NCBI GenBank assembly: GCA_947396885.1
Contig: OX377205.1
Location: forward strand, 68,482,969 to 68,546,968
Length of the DNA: 64,000 nucleotides
Direction: 5' to 3'
Source: Heligmosomoides polygyrus polygyrus
Taxonomy: Eukaryota > Nematoda > Chromadorea > Rhabditida > Heligmosomidae
Below, piece after piece: positions 43,360 through 58,000 of the stretch; the first letter of the stretch is position 1; each line of letters starts with the position of its first letter. The notes below the pieces were generated by a model, which worked only from the letters and a program-made list of their open reading frames with translations, ran no database searches and was not told the DNA's origin. The position numbers and the translations under genes were made by a program.

Positions 43360-46042
43360 GTATGTTTCACTTTTTTAGTATGTGTCGCTCATTGAGATCT
43401 TGTTCACGAACCGACTGAATCTGCAGAAAGAAATCTGAACCAGACAGCGTTAGGGAAGTCGGTGCTCTACGTTGGAAGAGTTTGATCTTGCTCTTTTCTC
43501 AGCGAGAGTACCTAGGGGATGTTACCGTATAAAAGCTGCTACGTCACTCTCTTCTTGCGCTCTGGAGGTTGTTGAAAGTTACTGTGAGAACATCTTGGCC
43601 ACTTCTGTTGCAACCGACATGAAAGCCTTGCGACCTTCTGGCTTTCTGTTTATGGTTGAACGTACCAGGGATACGATACGATGGAGTTTTACTATTGTAA
43701 ACTGGCGACCCGAAGAATAAGATAAGCTGTGTAGGACAGCTTCATCCGGGAGAAGGAGTTGTCATGCACATCGTTTGGAAATTAGCTCTAGCAGGCGAAC
43801 GTGAGGTCATCTGTTGATAGGTAGCGGCATTAGTTGAGCATCTGAGTGTATGCTGTGCGTACGTTGCGCATGTAGCATGGTGAATTCGATGTTGGTGAAA
43901 CTGGCTCCAAATCCAGTTGCAGTTGCAACTATGGGTGACGATTCCACATGTCGAGGAGCCAGTGGCTCGACATTTAGTCTACTTTATTGAGTGCCTATTT
44001 TCATCTACGTGAATCCTATTTTTTAACATAAAGATAGGTGAGATAAATTGTGTTCCCATAGTCCTACTGAAGATATTTGTACATGGACGTGTAAACAGAG
44101 TAATATCTACAGTTACCGCATTCGCTCAACGTTCGCTTTTTTGTCACCGCAACGGAAGAAATTTTTGCGGGCGCCGACAACGACCAGACATATCCTTGTC
44201 CACATGTCTTCAGCCGGACAATTGGAGCACAATTTATCACACCTGTGTTTACAGAAGGTAACTGCTTCACGTAAATGTAAGTAGACATTCAAAAAACTGG
44301 TGTAAATGGCCAGCTTCCGGCTTCCTCAACACCTGGAATCATCAGTCACAGCTACGTAATGTAGATGCCATTCTAAGGGGATTTGTCTTCGTGATCCCTT
44401 ATAGAATAGCCCGTACATCTTCTGTGAAGAAACTGTCAACATTTGAAGACGATAAAACGAAATGCATTTGTCCTGCGATCAAATTACATTTTAGACGGCC
44501 GATCTTCGTAGCAGAACTCACGTTTAGCATGTCATTTCTATGATTAGTTATCCCTGGATCCGTTGTTGTTATTTCTTCGTTTTGATGAACCAAGAGGTCT
44601 CCGTTGAATGCTCGTATTGCATCTACAACGCTTCTACAGTGTAGATGCCGGTAGCGATGAAATCACTTAGGCAGCTTTAAAGTATATTGAAAGGATTCGG
44701 TCAAGAAAATTTTTGTAGTGAGGGTACTGAAGAAATGAGCAGTAGCTGCACTTATGACAGTTACCATGTTGCTAAGTTTAGGTTAATTAAGCGAAAAAAA
44801 TTCATTTCACATGGGTAAGCATGAGCATCGTCTGGCATCGCGCCACCTGTATCACCGTTGTCCGTTGGTCGCCGAAGTGCTCGAGCAGGCACCACCAACG
44901 TTTCCATTCGTGCCACATTGTTCCAGTGAGTCCTCTCTTCTCCAGTCTAGGTATACGAAGGAACACTGCGGCCATATCGTGCACTCAGGGCTTTCAAGAA
45001 TTCCGACCATCACGTAAATGGACGTAATAATCATTCAGCGTCCCTCGCATATTTGACCAGCACCTATCCGCGAGACGCTTTACGTATGCTGCCCATCTGA
45101 TTTTCAACATTCGTCTGAGTCTCTGATCATCGAATGTCGACGAAGCCGGCAACTCCGGAAGTCTCTCAATTGTGTGTCATTCCGAGCGTCGTTCGTTCGA
45201 TTCGTCGCTGTGCAACGCTGATCGAGTGATCATCCTGCTTTCGTAAGCTTCAGGCTTCTGAAACATACATACGTTAGTGCAGCATGAACGGTAGAGGAAT
45301 AGTGATCTAGCATACTCAACGTAAATGCAAACTGCTGTTGAATAGTGCATAAGTATCAACTTCCGCTTGATGACATTTTTAGATAAGAGCAAAACGAGTT
45401 GATTCGTATCTTTCGTACTGACTAGCTAGGTGAACCTCTTGAAACAAAAACATATAGAGAGAGTTGATCATTGTTGTTGGGTTTCCGTGTTACCGTTATG
45501 GAGGGCGCAAACACCTGCCACAACTTTTAATCTGGAAAAACAGAGTACTAGTTGAAGCGTGGACGTCTTCTTTGAATTGTACGATGTCATGACACGAACT
45601 TTGACCTTAGGCGACTTTAATCATTCACTACTACTGACTCTTGATTAGTGGGCGTAGAAGACCACTGATTGAGGGATATATGTAGCTGTTTCATAGATTT
45701 GGTTTATTGAAAGGGTCAATGTTAAATTTCTTGGGCGTTTTTTTTCCTTTGCTACTGGCATCAATTTCTGACTCCCATCTGTAAAGCGATAACATTGGAC
45801 GGTGATCGTCGGCGATCTGACGCAGAATGAGCCTGAAAGGGGGGAGATATGAGCCCGTGAAGCTCCTTCGTTCCAGATAGGAAGGGAGGTCGTTGAGGTA
45901 ACGCTATTATTCATCGCTCTCGAAACTATTGTAAGGCACGAGACAATTCCTAATTTTCAGCAGTTTATAAGCACAAGCTCTGAATGTGATTAGCAATGCA
46001 GTGTTCTGTTTTACCAGCGACATTGTTTCTATATGGAATTAG
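43360..46042. other. Probable large intron of the LOTUS gene
   Basis: An 82-codon ORF (43472-43720) reads plausibly as protein but has no recognised motif and no good acceptor in frame. Two micro-exons would fit phase: 44214-44257 and 44921-44944, both after CAG. Neither has independent support. No repeats of the families found elsewhere were recognised. Confidence 0.35.
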
Positions 46043-49000
46043 TGGTGTATCTCAATGTCAAGCGACTTATTCGCAACGTTAAGGAATCACGGTCCGCCAC
46101 AGGGGTTCTCCATTCCTGGACTGTTCCAGCAGTCCCTGCAACCGTTCACACCAAACTGCGCTCCTCAATACCACCACAGGTTATTACTCCTGACGTTTAC
46201 TGTATTGTAATGCTATTTTTGGATTGCTGATGTGTGAACTAATCCGCACTCTGAACTGGCCGCGTTTACATCACTCACACGGGAATAATATATCAGGAAG
46301 TGTAGGGGTGACCAATATGATATGCTAGTATCTTGGAAAATGTGTGTATCGCTTCCGAATCCCATCTCTCGTCCAAGTGTGTGAGTCTGCCAGCACTGCG
46401 CTCATTGTCCTTATTCCAGCCGTAAATATTCTATTCAAACTTCATTTTTAGTGCTTCCGATAGTGGTCTTTCGCGCTACGCTTCTGCTCAAGGCCGTCAG
46501 TTCAGGGAAGATCGTCCATCGCTTACTAATTTCTACACCAAAGCGAGAGGACCACAGATACCTCCTCGTTTTGGTTTCGGGTAGATTTTTTTCTTCAGAA
46601 AAGTACATTGATCCCATTTTGATGTCTTCTATTTCGCATTTTTAGAAACGCCTCGTACACAGCAAGAAGTGAAACCGAATCACTCAAAAGTGGCTACTCG
46701 TCGTCATCGGAGGAGAATAGAGGTAGTCCACCCATAGTTCCTTTAGTTTTTCATAATTCCTTAGCTATGCGGGCTCCATAGAAGGAATCGCTTCACATTT
46801 CGTGCGGCAACTCTCTCTCCCGCTCCCCTCCCCTTTAGCCCTAGTTTATACTTGCGCCGCCACGCGGCGCGGCACCACGATCGCCATAGATATCGATTTT
46901 TCGCGCCGCCCGGTCGATATCTATCTCGACCATCGCGCCGCGCCGCGCAGCGGCGCAAGTATAAACTAGGGCTTAGGCGCCTTTTATACTCCCGCCGCGG
47001 CGCGGCGAGGCCAGTTGCGCCGCGCCCGAATTCGACGCGCCGCTGCTCGATTGCGGTTAGAAAGAGGGGCGCCAGCGACGCGTGGCCATGAGCTCACGAG
47101 CATCTGCTTACTATGGTCCGTGACTCAAAGATGACGATGGAGATGGTCCATGCGTCATTGGAGAACCAAAACAGAAGATTCGTTCGGCTGATCAGCGGAA
47201 TACATCTTGCTAATGTTAGTGGTGGGTTTCCTGTGGGAAGCGACGAATCCTCTCTTAAGGCTGGGGTCGAAGTCGTTTGCTCAATCTACGGTTAAAACTG
47301 TCGAGTTCGGTGTTGAGCCAATCCTGTTTTGGGGCATCACTCCCAAATTGAAAGTTCGGTGGTTCTTTATGACCGTACATAACATAACACCGATTGATTA
47401 TACCGTTTTATTTTCTCGACTCTTACACGTACACGCAAGAATTATTTTACTGTACACTCCGTGACTGACCCTTGAAAGAGCAATTTGAAGTTTATTTGAG
47501 CTTGACCCTTGACCCTCTTTGGTTATAAAGATTGCCTTGAGTTGAATTGGCTCTAAGCGTGTCCGCCGATATTATCGCCTCGTTCTGTTCTACAGGCAGA
47601 GCATAAGCCCCGCCAGACGAGAGCTGCGCCATGCCTCCATGCCGCCTCGTCGCTGCCGTCGTTGGGAGTTTCCGAGCATCCGCTGTAGCCGAGCGGAAGG
47701 AGCGAGATCACCGATCGAGAGTGTCCAAGTGTCCCCAGGCGCTATCCGCCTGCGCTTAAGAGCGGCAGAAAGGAGGCGAGGCAACTGATAAAACATCATG
47801 GACCTTGGGCTCATGACAAATCCCCTGCAATGCAAATGGCACTTAACGACCCTTTATTTTGCAACGTGTGCAAAATTGTTGGAAGGTACTCATCGACTAG
47901 GATCGTGGTCACCGATTTCGCCCAAACTCCAGAGTAATTCGAAAAATGGATGTAAGATTCGTGATCAGCCCTCTAATTAACACCCCCTGGTAGAAGTTTG
48001 GTGGAAATTTTTTGACCTCTCGAGTCCTGAACGTACAATAGTGCCATCATTTTGTTAACCCTTTTTGTTCTGTTGTTCTGTTCTGTGAGTCATCCCGGTG
48101 TGAAATCTACCACTCCACACCAAATCTGCCGCAGCTGATCGCCCCGCGCCGCGTCCTTCCCTCCAGCGGTGCGATTCGCCGAATGCCATAACCCGAAATT
48201 CCGTCAGATGTGGTGTTTTGAGGGGCGGAACATAAAAACGATGCGGGCTACGGGACATTATCTACGAATGGTCGCCGCGGACGCGGCGAATAGCGCGGCA
48301 AAAGTCGCCGCAATAGGGAGACTTCAACGGCCAGCGATCCACGGCCCAAGACCCATGGTCCAGGATCTCGGAACAACTTTCCTTTCTGGAAAACTCGCCA
48401 CTGTCATCTCGTCATTACTACAATTTGGTGAAAACCGGCTCAAAGACCACTAAACCTCGCATTCCCCTCCCACAACAGTACATCCAGGCTAACCAGGATA
48501 CTATCTCAACGGTAGGTCGGAACGGCGCAAATGTTGTATATGGGCAGAACCGCCTCTCTCTGGGTAGTAACAAACTGCAGGTATCTCGACCCCAATACAA
48601 ATCTGCGCAGAGTTAGGGGCGACGGAAGTCGCGTGTTGGCGCCATGTTGATTCACGTGCTCCACAGCTGACGGGCGCGCGCGGGATGAGGGCTCGTATCG
48701 CGACACACCGCAGTGCATAGGTGGCGTAGTAGGGAAGAGCTCGGGCTCGTAAACGAGGGGGTCGGGGGTTTGGATCTCGCAGACTGCGTTTGTTTTGCAC
48801 TTTTGCAAAATCCATGTTTATCATATAGGTAATCCACCTAGGGGTATTATAGTGTGTTAGAGCATGTTTACATATAGCATACCACTCATACCAGGGTGGT
48901 CCAAGCAGGGTCAGCGATTTCGCTGAAACGTTGTCTGGGGGTTATTTGGGGTGCTGATCACGAATCTGATATCCGTTCTTCACGATTCGGCTGGATAATA

Positions 49001-52000
49001 TAGATACCACCCTTGTTAACGTATGGGTAGCTTCCGCCCGAATCGTGAAAAGCGGATGTCAGATTCCTGATCAGCACCCGAAATAACCCCCTAGACAAAG
49101 TTTCAGCGAAAAAAAAAATTTTTGACCGAAGTCTTGTCGGTGGAGTCGGAACTTTCAACTAGTGCCACAAAATATCTATCGTTACATAACTATAGCTTCA
49201 CGCAAAATAGGCTTAAAATAAATGACACATAGAAGTGAACATTTTAGCTAATCTGTAGTTTGAAGCATATGTTATATGTAAACATCCTCTATAACACACT
49301 ATAATACCCCTAGATGGATTACCTATATAATAAACATGGATTTTGCAAAAGTGCAAAACAAACGCAGTCTGCGGGACCTAAACCCTCGACCCCTCATTCA
49401 CGAGCCCGAGCTCTTCCCTACTACGCCACGTGTGCATTGCGCCGAGCCGCGATACAAGCCCTCATCCCGCGCGCGCCCGTCAGCTGTGGAGCACGTGAAT
49501 CAACAGGGCACCAACACGCGACTTTCGTCGCCCCTAACTCAGCGCAGAGTTGTATTGGGGTCGAGATACCTGCAGTTTGTTACTACCCAGAGAGAGGCGG
49601 TTCTGCCCATATACAACACTTGCGCCGTTCCGACCTACCGTTGAGATAGTATCCCTGTAAGACGTGGGATATTGTTTGCCGAGCGATGTTCGACAATCAT
49701 TTGAAAGAAAACAGAATGGGCGGAAAAGAGAGGGAACTGAAGTAGGGAACACCGGAACGGAAATTTTCTTAAATGAAAACGTCAAGCACGACCACAGAAG
49801 TATTATTGCTGTAGAAATTCACTTAAAGTTGGTGAGCTTAAGAAAAGCTGCCAGTTTAAGGGAGATACAGGATGGGCTCCTATTTAGACGCATCAGAACC
49901 TGCACATCATGTGTTGGGAAGTGTTCACAAAATCAGTTTCACAGCGAAGAAGGCCACACTTCAGTGTGTCACCTTTTTAGTTTTTCATGAAAAAGCACCA
50001 TCTAAAAATATATTGAATATAAGAATGTTGTTTCGTTCTGCAACTCGAACTCAATCTCTGAACCAGAGCATGTTTTCCCGCAGCTCCTGTAACAGCGGAA
50101 GTATCGTCGACAGCGACGATGGGCCACCTATCTATGCCCCGCCTTCTTGTTGGGAGGTCCTCATCGACCTCCATACCGACACTTCTCTCACAACATTTGC
50201 CGAATAAACACGTACCTCTTCTCTCTGCTTCTGTACTTATCCCCATTAACCCACTGAACCGCACATTTTGGTGCATCGGCCAAATAAGGCTCATCCCGTT
50301 TCAAAGAGTGACAACTTTGAAACCAGGATACGCGGACAAATCTGAACCACCGCAAACTCTTCCCACCAGCTGGGAAAAGAACAACTTCCGTATCAACGTA
50401 CCTGAAGAGTTCCCTAACCGTTTATCTACGAAAGTTCAGGCAAAAAACCTGAAGATAATGGCGCTACATTTCTATAAGACGCCAATCACCTTGAGCGCAA
50501 CGTCGCTCAAAACCCTAGTGGTCAGATATGAAAATTATACGACTAAGGTGGACTTCCCAGTCACAGACGAGGAGTCTTATGAGAAGTGCAGGTCGACCAT
50601 AGCCTTGCTACAAAGCAGTATAAAACAAATTAAAGAGAGCACAAAAAAGCTGCAGAACCTGTACGCTCAAATAATGGACGAATACAAGAACTGCAAAACC
50701 AAGTCCGAGAAAAAGGACATAATGCTCGAAATAGAGCATATCGAAGAGGAGTCGAAGCTACAAACTGTGTTAGCGGAATCTGACGACCTCAAGTACATGC
50801 TCATAGCTCGACTTGACGAAGCTGTAGCTACACGCGATAGAATGGAAGTCAAATTAGGCTACGCGACCCCAACATCGCAAAGAATAGACAGAGTTGACCT
50901 GGAAGGCACACAACCTTCCAGTATTCCAAACAATGCGGACGGACGTAGAGAACCCAATGGCGAAGCGATGAGCACAGAAATCCCAAACAATCCCGAGCTC
51001 GCAAATCGACAAACCAGAGCTCATTATCGTTCGATCAAGCCTCCTCAAGCCACGCTGCCTAAATTTCACGGCAACGCTGAGGAGTTCCCAGAATTCTGGG
51101 CCATTTTCGAGGCACTAGTCCATTCCAGCAACGAGCTAGATGTCATGGAAAAAATTCTATTGCTCAAAGAAAGCCTAACAGGCCGAGCAAAAACGGTGAT
51201 ACAAGGAATACAACCGTTGCCACAAAACTACGAGTGGATGATAAAAACTCTAAAGGAGTCATATCATGACTACACCACAAACAGATCGCAAATCGTTCAA
51301 AAACTAGTGAACATGAAATCGGCCACAAATTTCGCCGACAGTTGCGCATTTGCCTTCGAGCAAATACAGATCCTGGTGAACCAAATGGTGTCAGCCGGAT
51401 ACGATGTCAGGAGCACCTTTGACCCCATTTGGTGTGAAACTATCCTCGCCAAATTTCCTCGTGACATCGTCAAGCCTGTGCTCATATCAACCAAAGGAGA
51501 GCATAATCAAACCGTAGAGGACCTCTTAGGTCATCTCAAAAGAGAAATCGCCGCAAAAAGGTACGTCGAGAGCAGATTAGGACACTCAGCAAACAACACA
51601 ACTTCTGACTCCCGACCCAATCACTCAAACATCACACGGGTCACCACACCAAGCGATATGCGTATCACCCAACGGCCTCGTTCGGGTGACGGCTGCTTAT
51701 TCTGCCGAAAGGACAATCATGCCTCCTTATCATGCAGAACAGTGACCGACAAATCTCTCCGCAGACAACTTCTGAAGGAGCAGAATAGGTGCTGGAAATG
51801 CTGTTCACAAAGGCACAGCAGCTTCGACTGCCTAAAGCCGAACTGCTCAGAATGCGGCCAAAAACATCACATATCCTTGTGCCTCAAAGAGGATCCAGCC
51901 CAACAAGAAAGGCAATGGAATCCAGCACAAAGAAACGACCAAATAGGCCAATACCAAGGCCGATTCAACCCACAGCGAGCAGGAAACGGTAATAATCATA

Positions 52001-55000
52001 GAATACAGACTACGAACAACACTTTAACCTGTACCGAGCAGCAGAGCCTCCCTGAGCAGAATGAAGCAATTCCCTCCCAACTCATACTAATGACAGCCGA
52101 GGGTAACATATGGAACCACCGAAAATCCGCGTACGAGAAAGTACTATTCTTCTTCGATTGTGGAGCTCAAAAAACAATTATTGAAGAGAATCTCGCCACT
52201 TGCCTCGGCATACCAAAACATACGACAGAAATTTGCACAATGTCCGGTATCGGAGGACATATAGAGAAATTTGAAAGCCACATCGTTAACGCAAGAGTTA
52301 GCACTGCATTTGGTGAAGAACTGCAGTTCAAATTTCAAACTAAGCCAGTAATCACCAATGGTTTTCCAAGCGTAAACCTATCAAAGCCAGATATACAGTT
52401 TCTGAAAGCTAACAACATTTGTTTAGCTAACTCTAAATTACGCGGAGAACATCAAACACCGCATATTCTCGTCGGCTTGGACTACTTCCATGAACTAGTC
52501 ACCAATCTACTGAACGGAGAAAAAACTCCCTCAGGGCTACACATAGCCAAAACCGTTTTCGGACCTACCGTCTACGGCAAGGGGTCACTTCGACAGGCGA
52601 ACCCCGAAAACATCAGCTATGGAATGACAGCCGTATGCGAAACTGATGAGAACGCAATCCTTCAAAAGATGTTTGAACTAGAAGGACTTGGGATTTCCAA
52701 GGATGAGTACCAACCAGACGAAAAAATCTACAAATATCTGGAACAGTACTCAAAAAAGATCTCATTTGAAGGCGGCCACATAACAGCCCCATTCCCGCTC
52801 AAAGACAACATTGCGGAGCTCGAGGACAATTACCTCGTAGCAATACGTCGTTTAGAATCGCTCCAAACAAATTTAAAAAATAGCGCCGAACAACGTCACT
52901 GGTACTGCAAAATCATCGAAAAGTATCAAGAAGAAGGCATGATAGAAACCTTCACATCTACAGAGAAAGACGCAGTGGGCGAATACTACATGCCACATTC
53001 AGGTGTTTGGAAGCCTTCAAAGAGCGTACCTTTGAGGATAGTCTTCGATGCTTCATCAAAAAGAAGGGGAAAGCTCTCTCTCAACGACGTAATGCACAAG
53101 GGAGAAGCATTCGTCAATAAAATTCACGATATATTGCTCGCATCACGTGACAGCAAGATCATCCTCATTTGTGATATCGAAGCGGCATTCACGCAGATTC
53201 GGCTGCCGGAATCACACAAAGACCTGTGCAGATTCCTTTGGCTTAAGGACACGAACCTGCCCCCCACAAGAGAGAACCTAATACAATTCAGGTTCAAAAG
53301 ACTCCCATTTGGAGTAACAGCCTCACCAAGCATCCTTAACATGGCTCTCTCAGCATTCCTCAATAGCTGTAACACAGAGCTAGCGAAAGAGGTCTCAAAC
53401 AACTTATACGTAGATAACATTCTCTTACGTGCCCAAACAGAAACCGAAGCCTTAGAAAAATACCACCAATCGAAAAAACTATTTGCAAAGATTGGTATGA
53501 ATTTGAGGGAATATACCTCAAATTCCAAGCAAGTCAATGCCAACATACCAAGAAAAGATAGGCTCGACGGTGAACACGTGACACTTCTAGGAGTCCAATA
53601 TCACACCGGTACAGACTCATTCACGGTCGCCACCAATTTCCAACAAACCGACAAGCTAACGAAGAAACACATCGTAAGTCAAATCAACTCTGTTTACGAT
53701 CCGTTCGGGCTTGCCGCTCCACTGATAGTCAACTTGAAATCCATGATGCGACAAGTATTTGACTCCGGAGTAGACTGGAAAACCATCCTAGAGAAGCCAG
53801 AAAGGGACAGATGGAATCGTCTATGTTCTGAGGTCAACCATGCCATAATCACCTCATCGAGAGCCCTTCCAGGGGACAAAATTCACCTCTGGACATTCGC
53901 AGACGCTAGTAACGCCGCGATTGCAGCGTGCGCCTATGGGCAAAGCATGGCGACAGGCTCAATCACAGGTTTGATTAGTGGGAAAACCCGACTCACGCCA
54001 AAGAAATGTCGTCAGACCATCCCACGGCTAGAACTTCTGGGATTGCTCATGGCCTCTCGGCTAACTAAATCAATTGTCTCCAACATGGACGGCAAAATCG
54101 AAAGCATCTCGATCGTTACCGACAGCGAAATCGCTCTATGGTGGCTAAAATCATCCAGAAAGCTACCAGTTTTCGTAGCCAATACTCGTGAACGTATCCA
54201 CAACATCGTAAGCACGATAGAATCTAGTGGAATAAGCGTATCGTTCCTTCATGTCGAAACCACCCACAATCCAGCGGATGCAGGTACGAGGGGTTTAACG
54301 ACCGAATCCATCAAGGACCATGACTGGGTTCACGGCCCACGATGGCTACAGAACAGCCGCGACACCTGGCCAATAAAATCAATAGAGGCAATAGTCCAGA
54401 ACCCCTCAGAAAACGAAGAGGACGAGCCGACAACAGTGCTCACCAGCAACACCGTAGAAGACAGTTGCGAGAAACTATCAGGTCTAATAGACTTGAAGCG
54501 ATTTTCAACCCTCAGCAAACCAATCAGAGTCGTTTCTCTCATCGGGAAGGGCTTGAAAAACTGGGTCGATCTAACAAACAGGACTCGTTTGCTAAGGATT
54601 AACGTAGAGAAACTCTCCAAATTCAGCGCGGAGCAATACATCACGCCCACGGACATTGAAATTTCTGAACAACTACTTTTTACTCAAGAACAAAGACATG
54701 AGAGTCTTTCATGTATCCAAAATCGCTTTCCCGACAAACGTATTATTAAGGACTGCGAGGGATTAATCAGACATGAATCCCGTCTACAAAATGCAGCTAT
54801 CCCTAAAGATACCAAATCACCCATCTATATTCCCGCGAACTCAGAACTGGTACGTTTGATCGTGCAGCAGATCCACCGACAAAACGCACACTGTGGGAAA
54901 GAACATACGCTCACTATCGCGCGCCAGCGATTTTGGATCCCTCGACCATCCAATGCTTTCAAAAAATACATAAAGCATTGCTCAGTCTGCAAGAGGTACC

Positions 55001-58000
55001 AAGGGTTCCCTCTGGGCGCTCCTAACATGCCCCCTCTTCCGACAGATAGAGTCATCGAATGCAAACCATTCCAAAATACGGGATGCGACTTCATGGGTCC
55101 ATTTACTTCCAAAGCTCAGGAGAAAATGTACGTAGCCCTGTACACCTGCCTCACGACTAGAGCGGTACATCTCGAAGTCGTTGAAAACATGTCAACCGGG
55201 GCATTCCTAAACAGCTTCATACGCTTCATATCAAGAAGAGGCGTCCCAAAACTGATTCGTACCGACTGCGGTACCAATTTCAAACATGGAGAACAAATTA
55301 TAGCCACCATGTTTGAAAACGACGAAGCAACGGGAAACTCCATAATGTCATATAGTGCTTCGGAGAAAATAAAATGGCTGTTCAACCCACCAGCCGCTCC
55401 GTGGATGGGCGGTGTCTGGGAACGACTAGTAGCCTCTGTCAAAAAAGCGCTAAACAAATCTATAGGGCGCAAGAGACTAGGCTTCACCGAAATGTGTACA
55501 GTAATAACTCGAATTGAAGCTATACTGAACACAAGGCCACTAACAAAGTTGAACATGGGCGAAATAACAGAAATTCCTCTAAGGCCTGTCGACTTTCTCC
55601 AAGGGAACCTCAAATTTTCGCTTCCCGATGGGACAATTTCGGATGCAAACGAAGATCCAACATATGATCCCGACTTCATACAATCTAGACAACAAGCGAT
55701 GGAGGCGATCCGCTTCTCCGAACACTCGGCGAACAAATTCTGGGAGTGCTGGAAGACCGAATACCTAGTACTTCTAAGAGAAATACAAAAACAAAACTTG
55801 AAGCAGCCTAGACATTCGACCAGGTCTAGCCCCGAAATAGGGGAGATTGTGATAATCGAACAAGACCTGATTCCGAGAGGATCCTGGCCCTATGGCAAAA
55901 TCCTAGAGATAATAATCTCAGCGGATGGCCTGGTAAGGTCAGCAAAGATACTGATGCCAAATCACAAGGTCATCCATCGACCGCTGAACAAGATCTATCC
56001 TCTCGAAATTCGAAGCGTAGACAAAGAACCCGCGGAAGAGCTACCGACAGAGGAAGCCGCAACACCAGTCTCAACAGGTATGAGACGGGAAAGACTTCCT
56101 CGTATCTCCAAACAACGCGCGTTTGAATTCTTCAGGAATTTGGAAACAGGCGTTCACCACTCACGTCCATTACCTCCAATCGCGAAAACCTTTGCATTCC
56201 TCGCAGTCTTATCGATAATGGCGCCGGCAATGGCAGCAAATACCTCATCACTAATATCTTGCACAAATGGAGTGCTAAGCTTCCCACCAATCAACGGGTG
56301 GCTTGAGCTGTGCATTGACAACGAATGCCAAACAATGAACATCACTCGCATAACCAAATACCTAATACCAATCTCTCCAACCGAGCAGAGAGCCAAAGTC
56401 CTGCTGAGAACCGGTGATCAAAAGGGAGTGCAAGAAGAAACTCGAACTTGCGACAGGCCCAAATTCTGTGCCCATCAGTACCTACTCTCGAAATCCCTGC
56501 TCGGCAATCCTCATTGCTGGCCGGCTGGAGCAATAATAACAACCGCCGTAATGATCTATCTTATTATCGCAGTCATCCTAGGCGCAATCTGGATGACAAC
56601 AACGCTAGCCAAAACGTCTAAGGCAACGTCCAACAATCAGGAAGATGGACAACCGACCGAGCATGTAGCAAATGCTCAAAACTTCGAGCTTACACCGCTA
56701 ACTGGGTCAGTACTACTGGCACTATGCACGCTACTGTGCGTAATGACATCAACCAGCGCCTGCCAACACGGCTACATGCGGCACTCCGCGGAGCTGATAT
56801 GCAACAAGAGCAATCAATGTCACCTAGAATATGCTAGAGAACTGCTATTCAACCGACTACAGTCAGAGATCTGCCTAGAAATCCTACACGCGAATAACAC
56901 AGTGGGACTGATAAAATTCACGAAACAAAGTGTCGACTTCAAGTGCTCCAAAATCACGGAGTTCTTCACCAGACAAACCAGGACTCACATCTATCACGTG
57001 AAAAGGTGCCCTCAAGCGGGGTCATGCACGACTGACAAGTGCGAGACGATCTCTCCGAACGAAACCATTCCCGAACTCCAACACACAGCCAAGTATCCCG
57101 GCTACTCCGGATGTTTGAACAGCTGCGGAGGGATGCTATGCGGCTGCTTCATGCCCTTACCTACTTGCTGGTTCTACAGAGTAGCACATGAACCATTAAC
57201 TACCCGCGTGTTCGAGGTGATTAAATGTTCTCAATGGAATCCAACTATACAATTCGAGGTTGAGATAACACTAGCCAACAATACGAATATCTATAACCAA
57301 TCATTTAAACCGTACGTGACCGAAACGCTCAGCAGCTTCATCATTACAATAACGTCGATCCAAAAGCCAACTGCGTCGTTGACCAACCTGCGCTTTCTGG
57401 TTTCTAGCGATCGATCCTACTTGCTACCACACAACATTCAACTCCCAGTAGCTTGCAGCAACTACACTCAGGCCTTCGAAGAATTCTCGTCGTGTACAAA
57501 TCGCGTCAGGTGTAACTGCGAAAACTCCGTGCACAACTGCCAATGTCCGGAAGACTCCATCCGCAATCTTCACGGAACAGAATACGTCCTACCCGTGAGC
57601 ACACCATATGCCCGAATAACAGACATCGAAAATGAGATCTTCGCAAAATCCGAGGAGGAGGAACTAGTGCTGAGAGTCGAATCCAAGATCTTGCAGAATA
57701 CTGCAGAGCTAATCTCAAGCCAAGAGTGCAATCTCCAAATCTCGAGACTCATGGGGTGCTATGACTGTGCCCTCGGCGCACACTTAACAGCAATGTGCTA
57801 CTCCTCGACTCACGCCGACGTAGCAGTCACCTGCGACACTCAGCAGTTCGTGATCAAATGTGGGCCATCGAATGAGGAGAGCAACATAATCCTCCACTTC
57901 GAACATCCCGCCGTTTACGAACAGTGCAATGCACACTGTACAGAAATCCCAACCACATTCTTGATCAATGGTACTCTCCACTACCACATATCAGGGCCAC

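Noticed and set aside
47113..47295. 60-codon ORF as an exon of the LOTUS-type gene
   Set aside because: Phase and splice sites do not fit between 46722 and 50084, and those two join well without it.
49314..49649. Overlapping ORFs of ~100 codons, also present inverted at 48.5-48.8 kb
   Set aside because: They lie in the palindrome arms in several frames at once and reflect repeat sequence, not genes.
50119..50457. Use of the ATG at 50119 as start of the BEL polyprotein
   Set aside because: It lies 17 bp into the 5' LTR, likely upstream of the transcript start. The first in-frame ATG after the primer site is at 50458.
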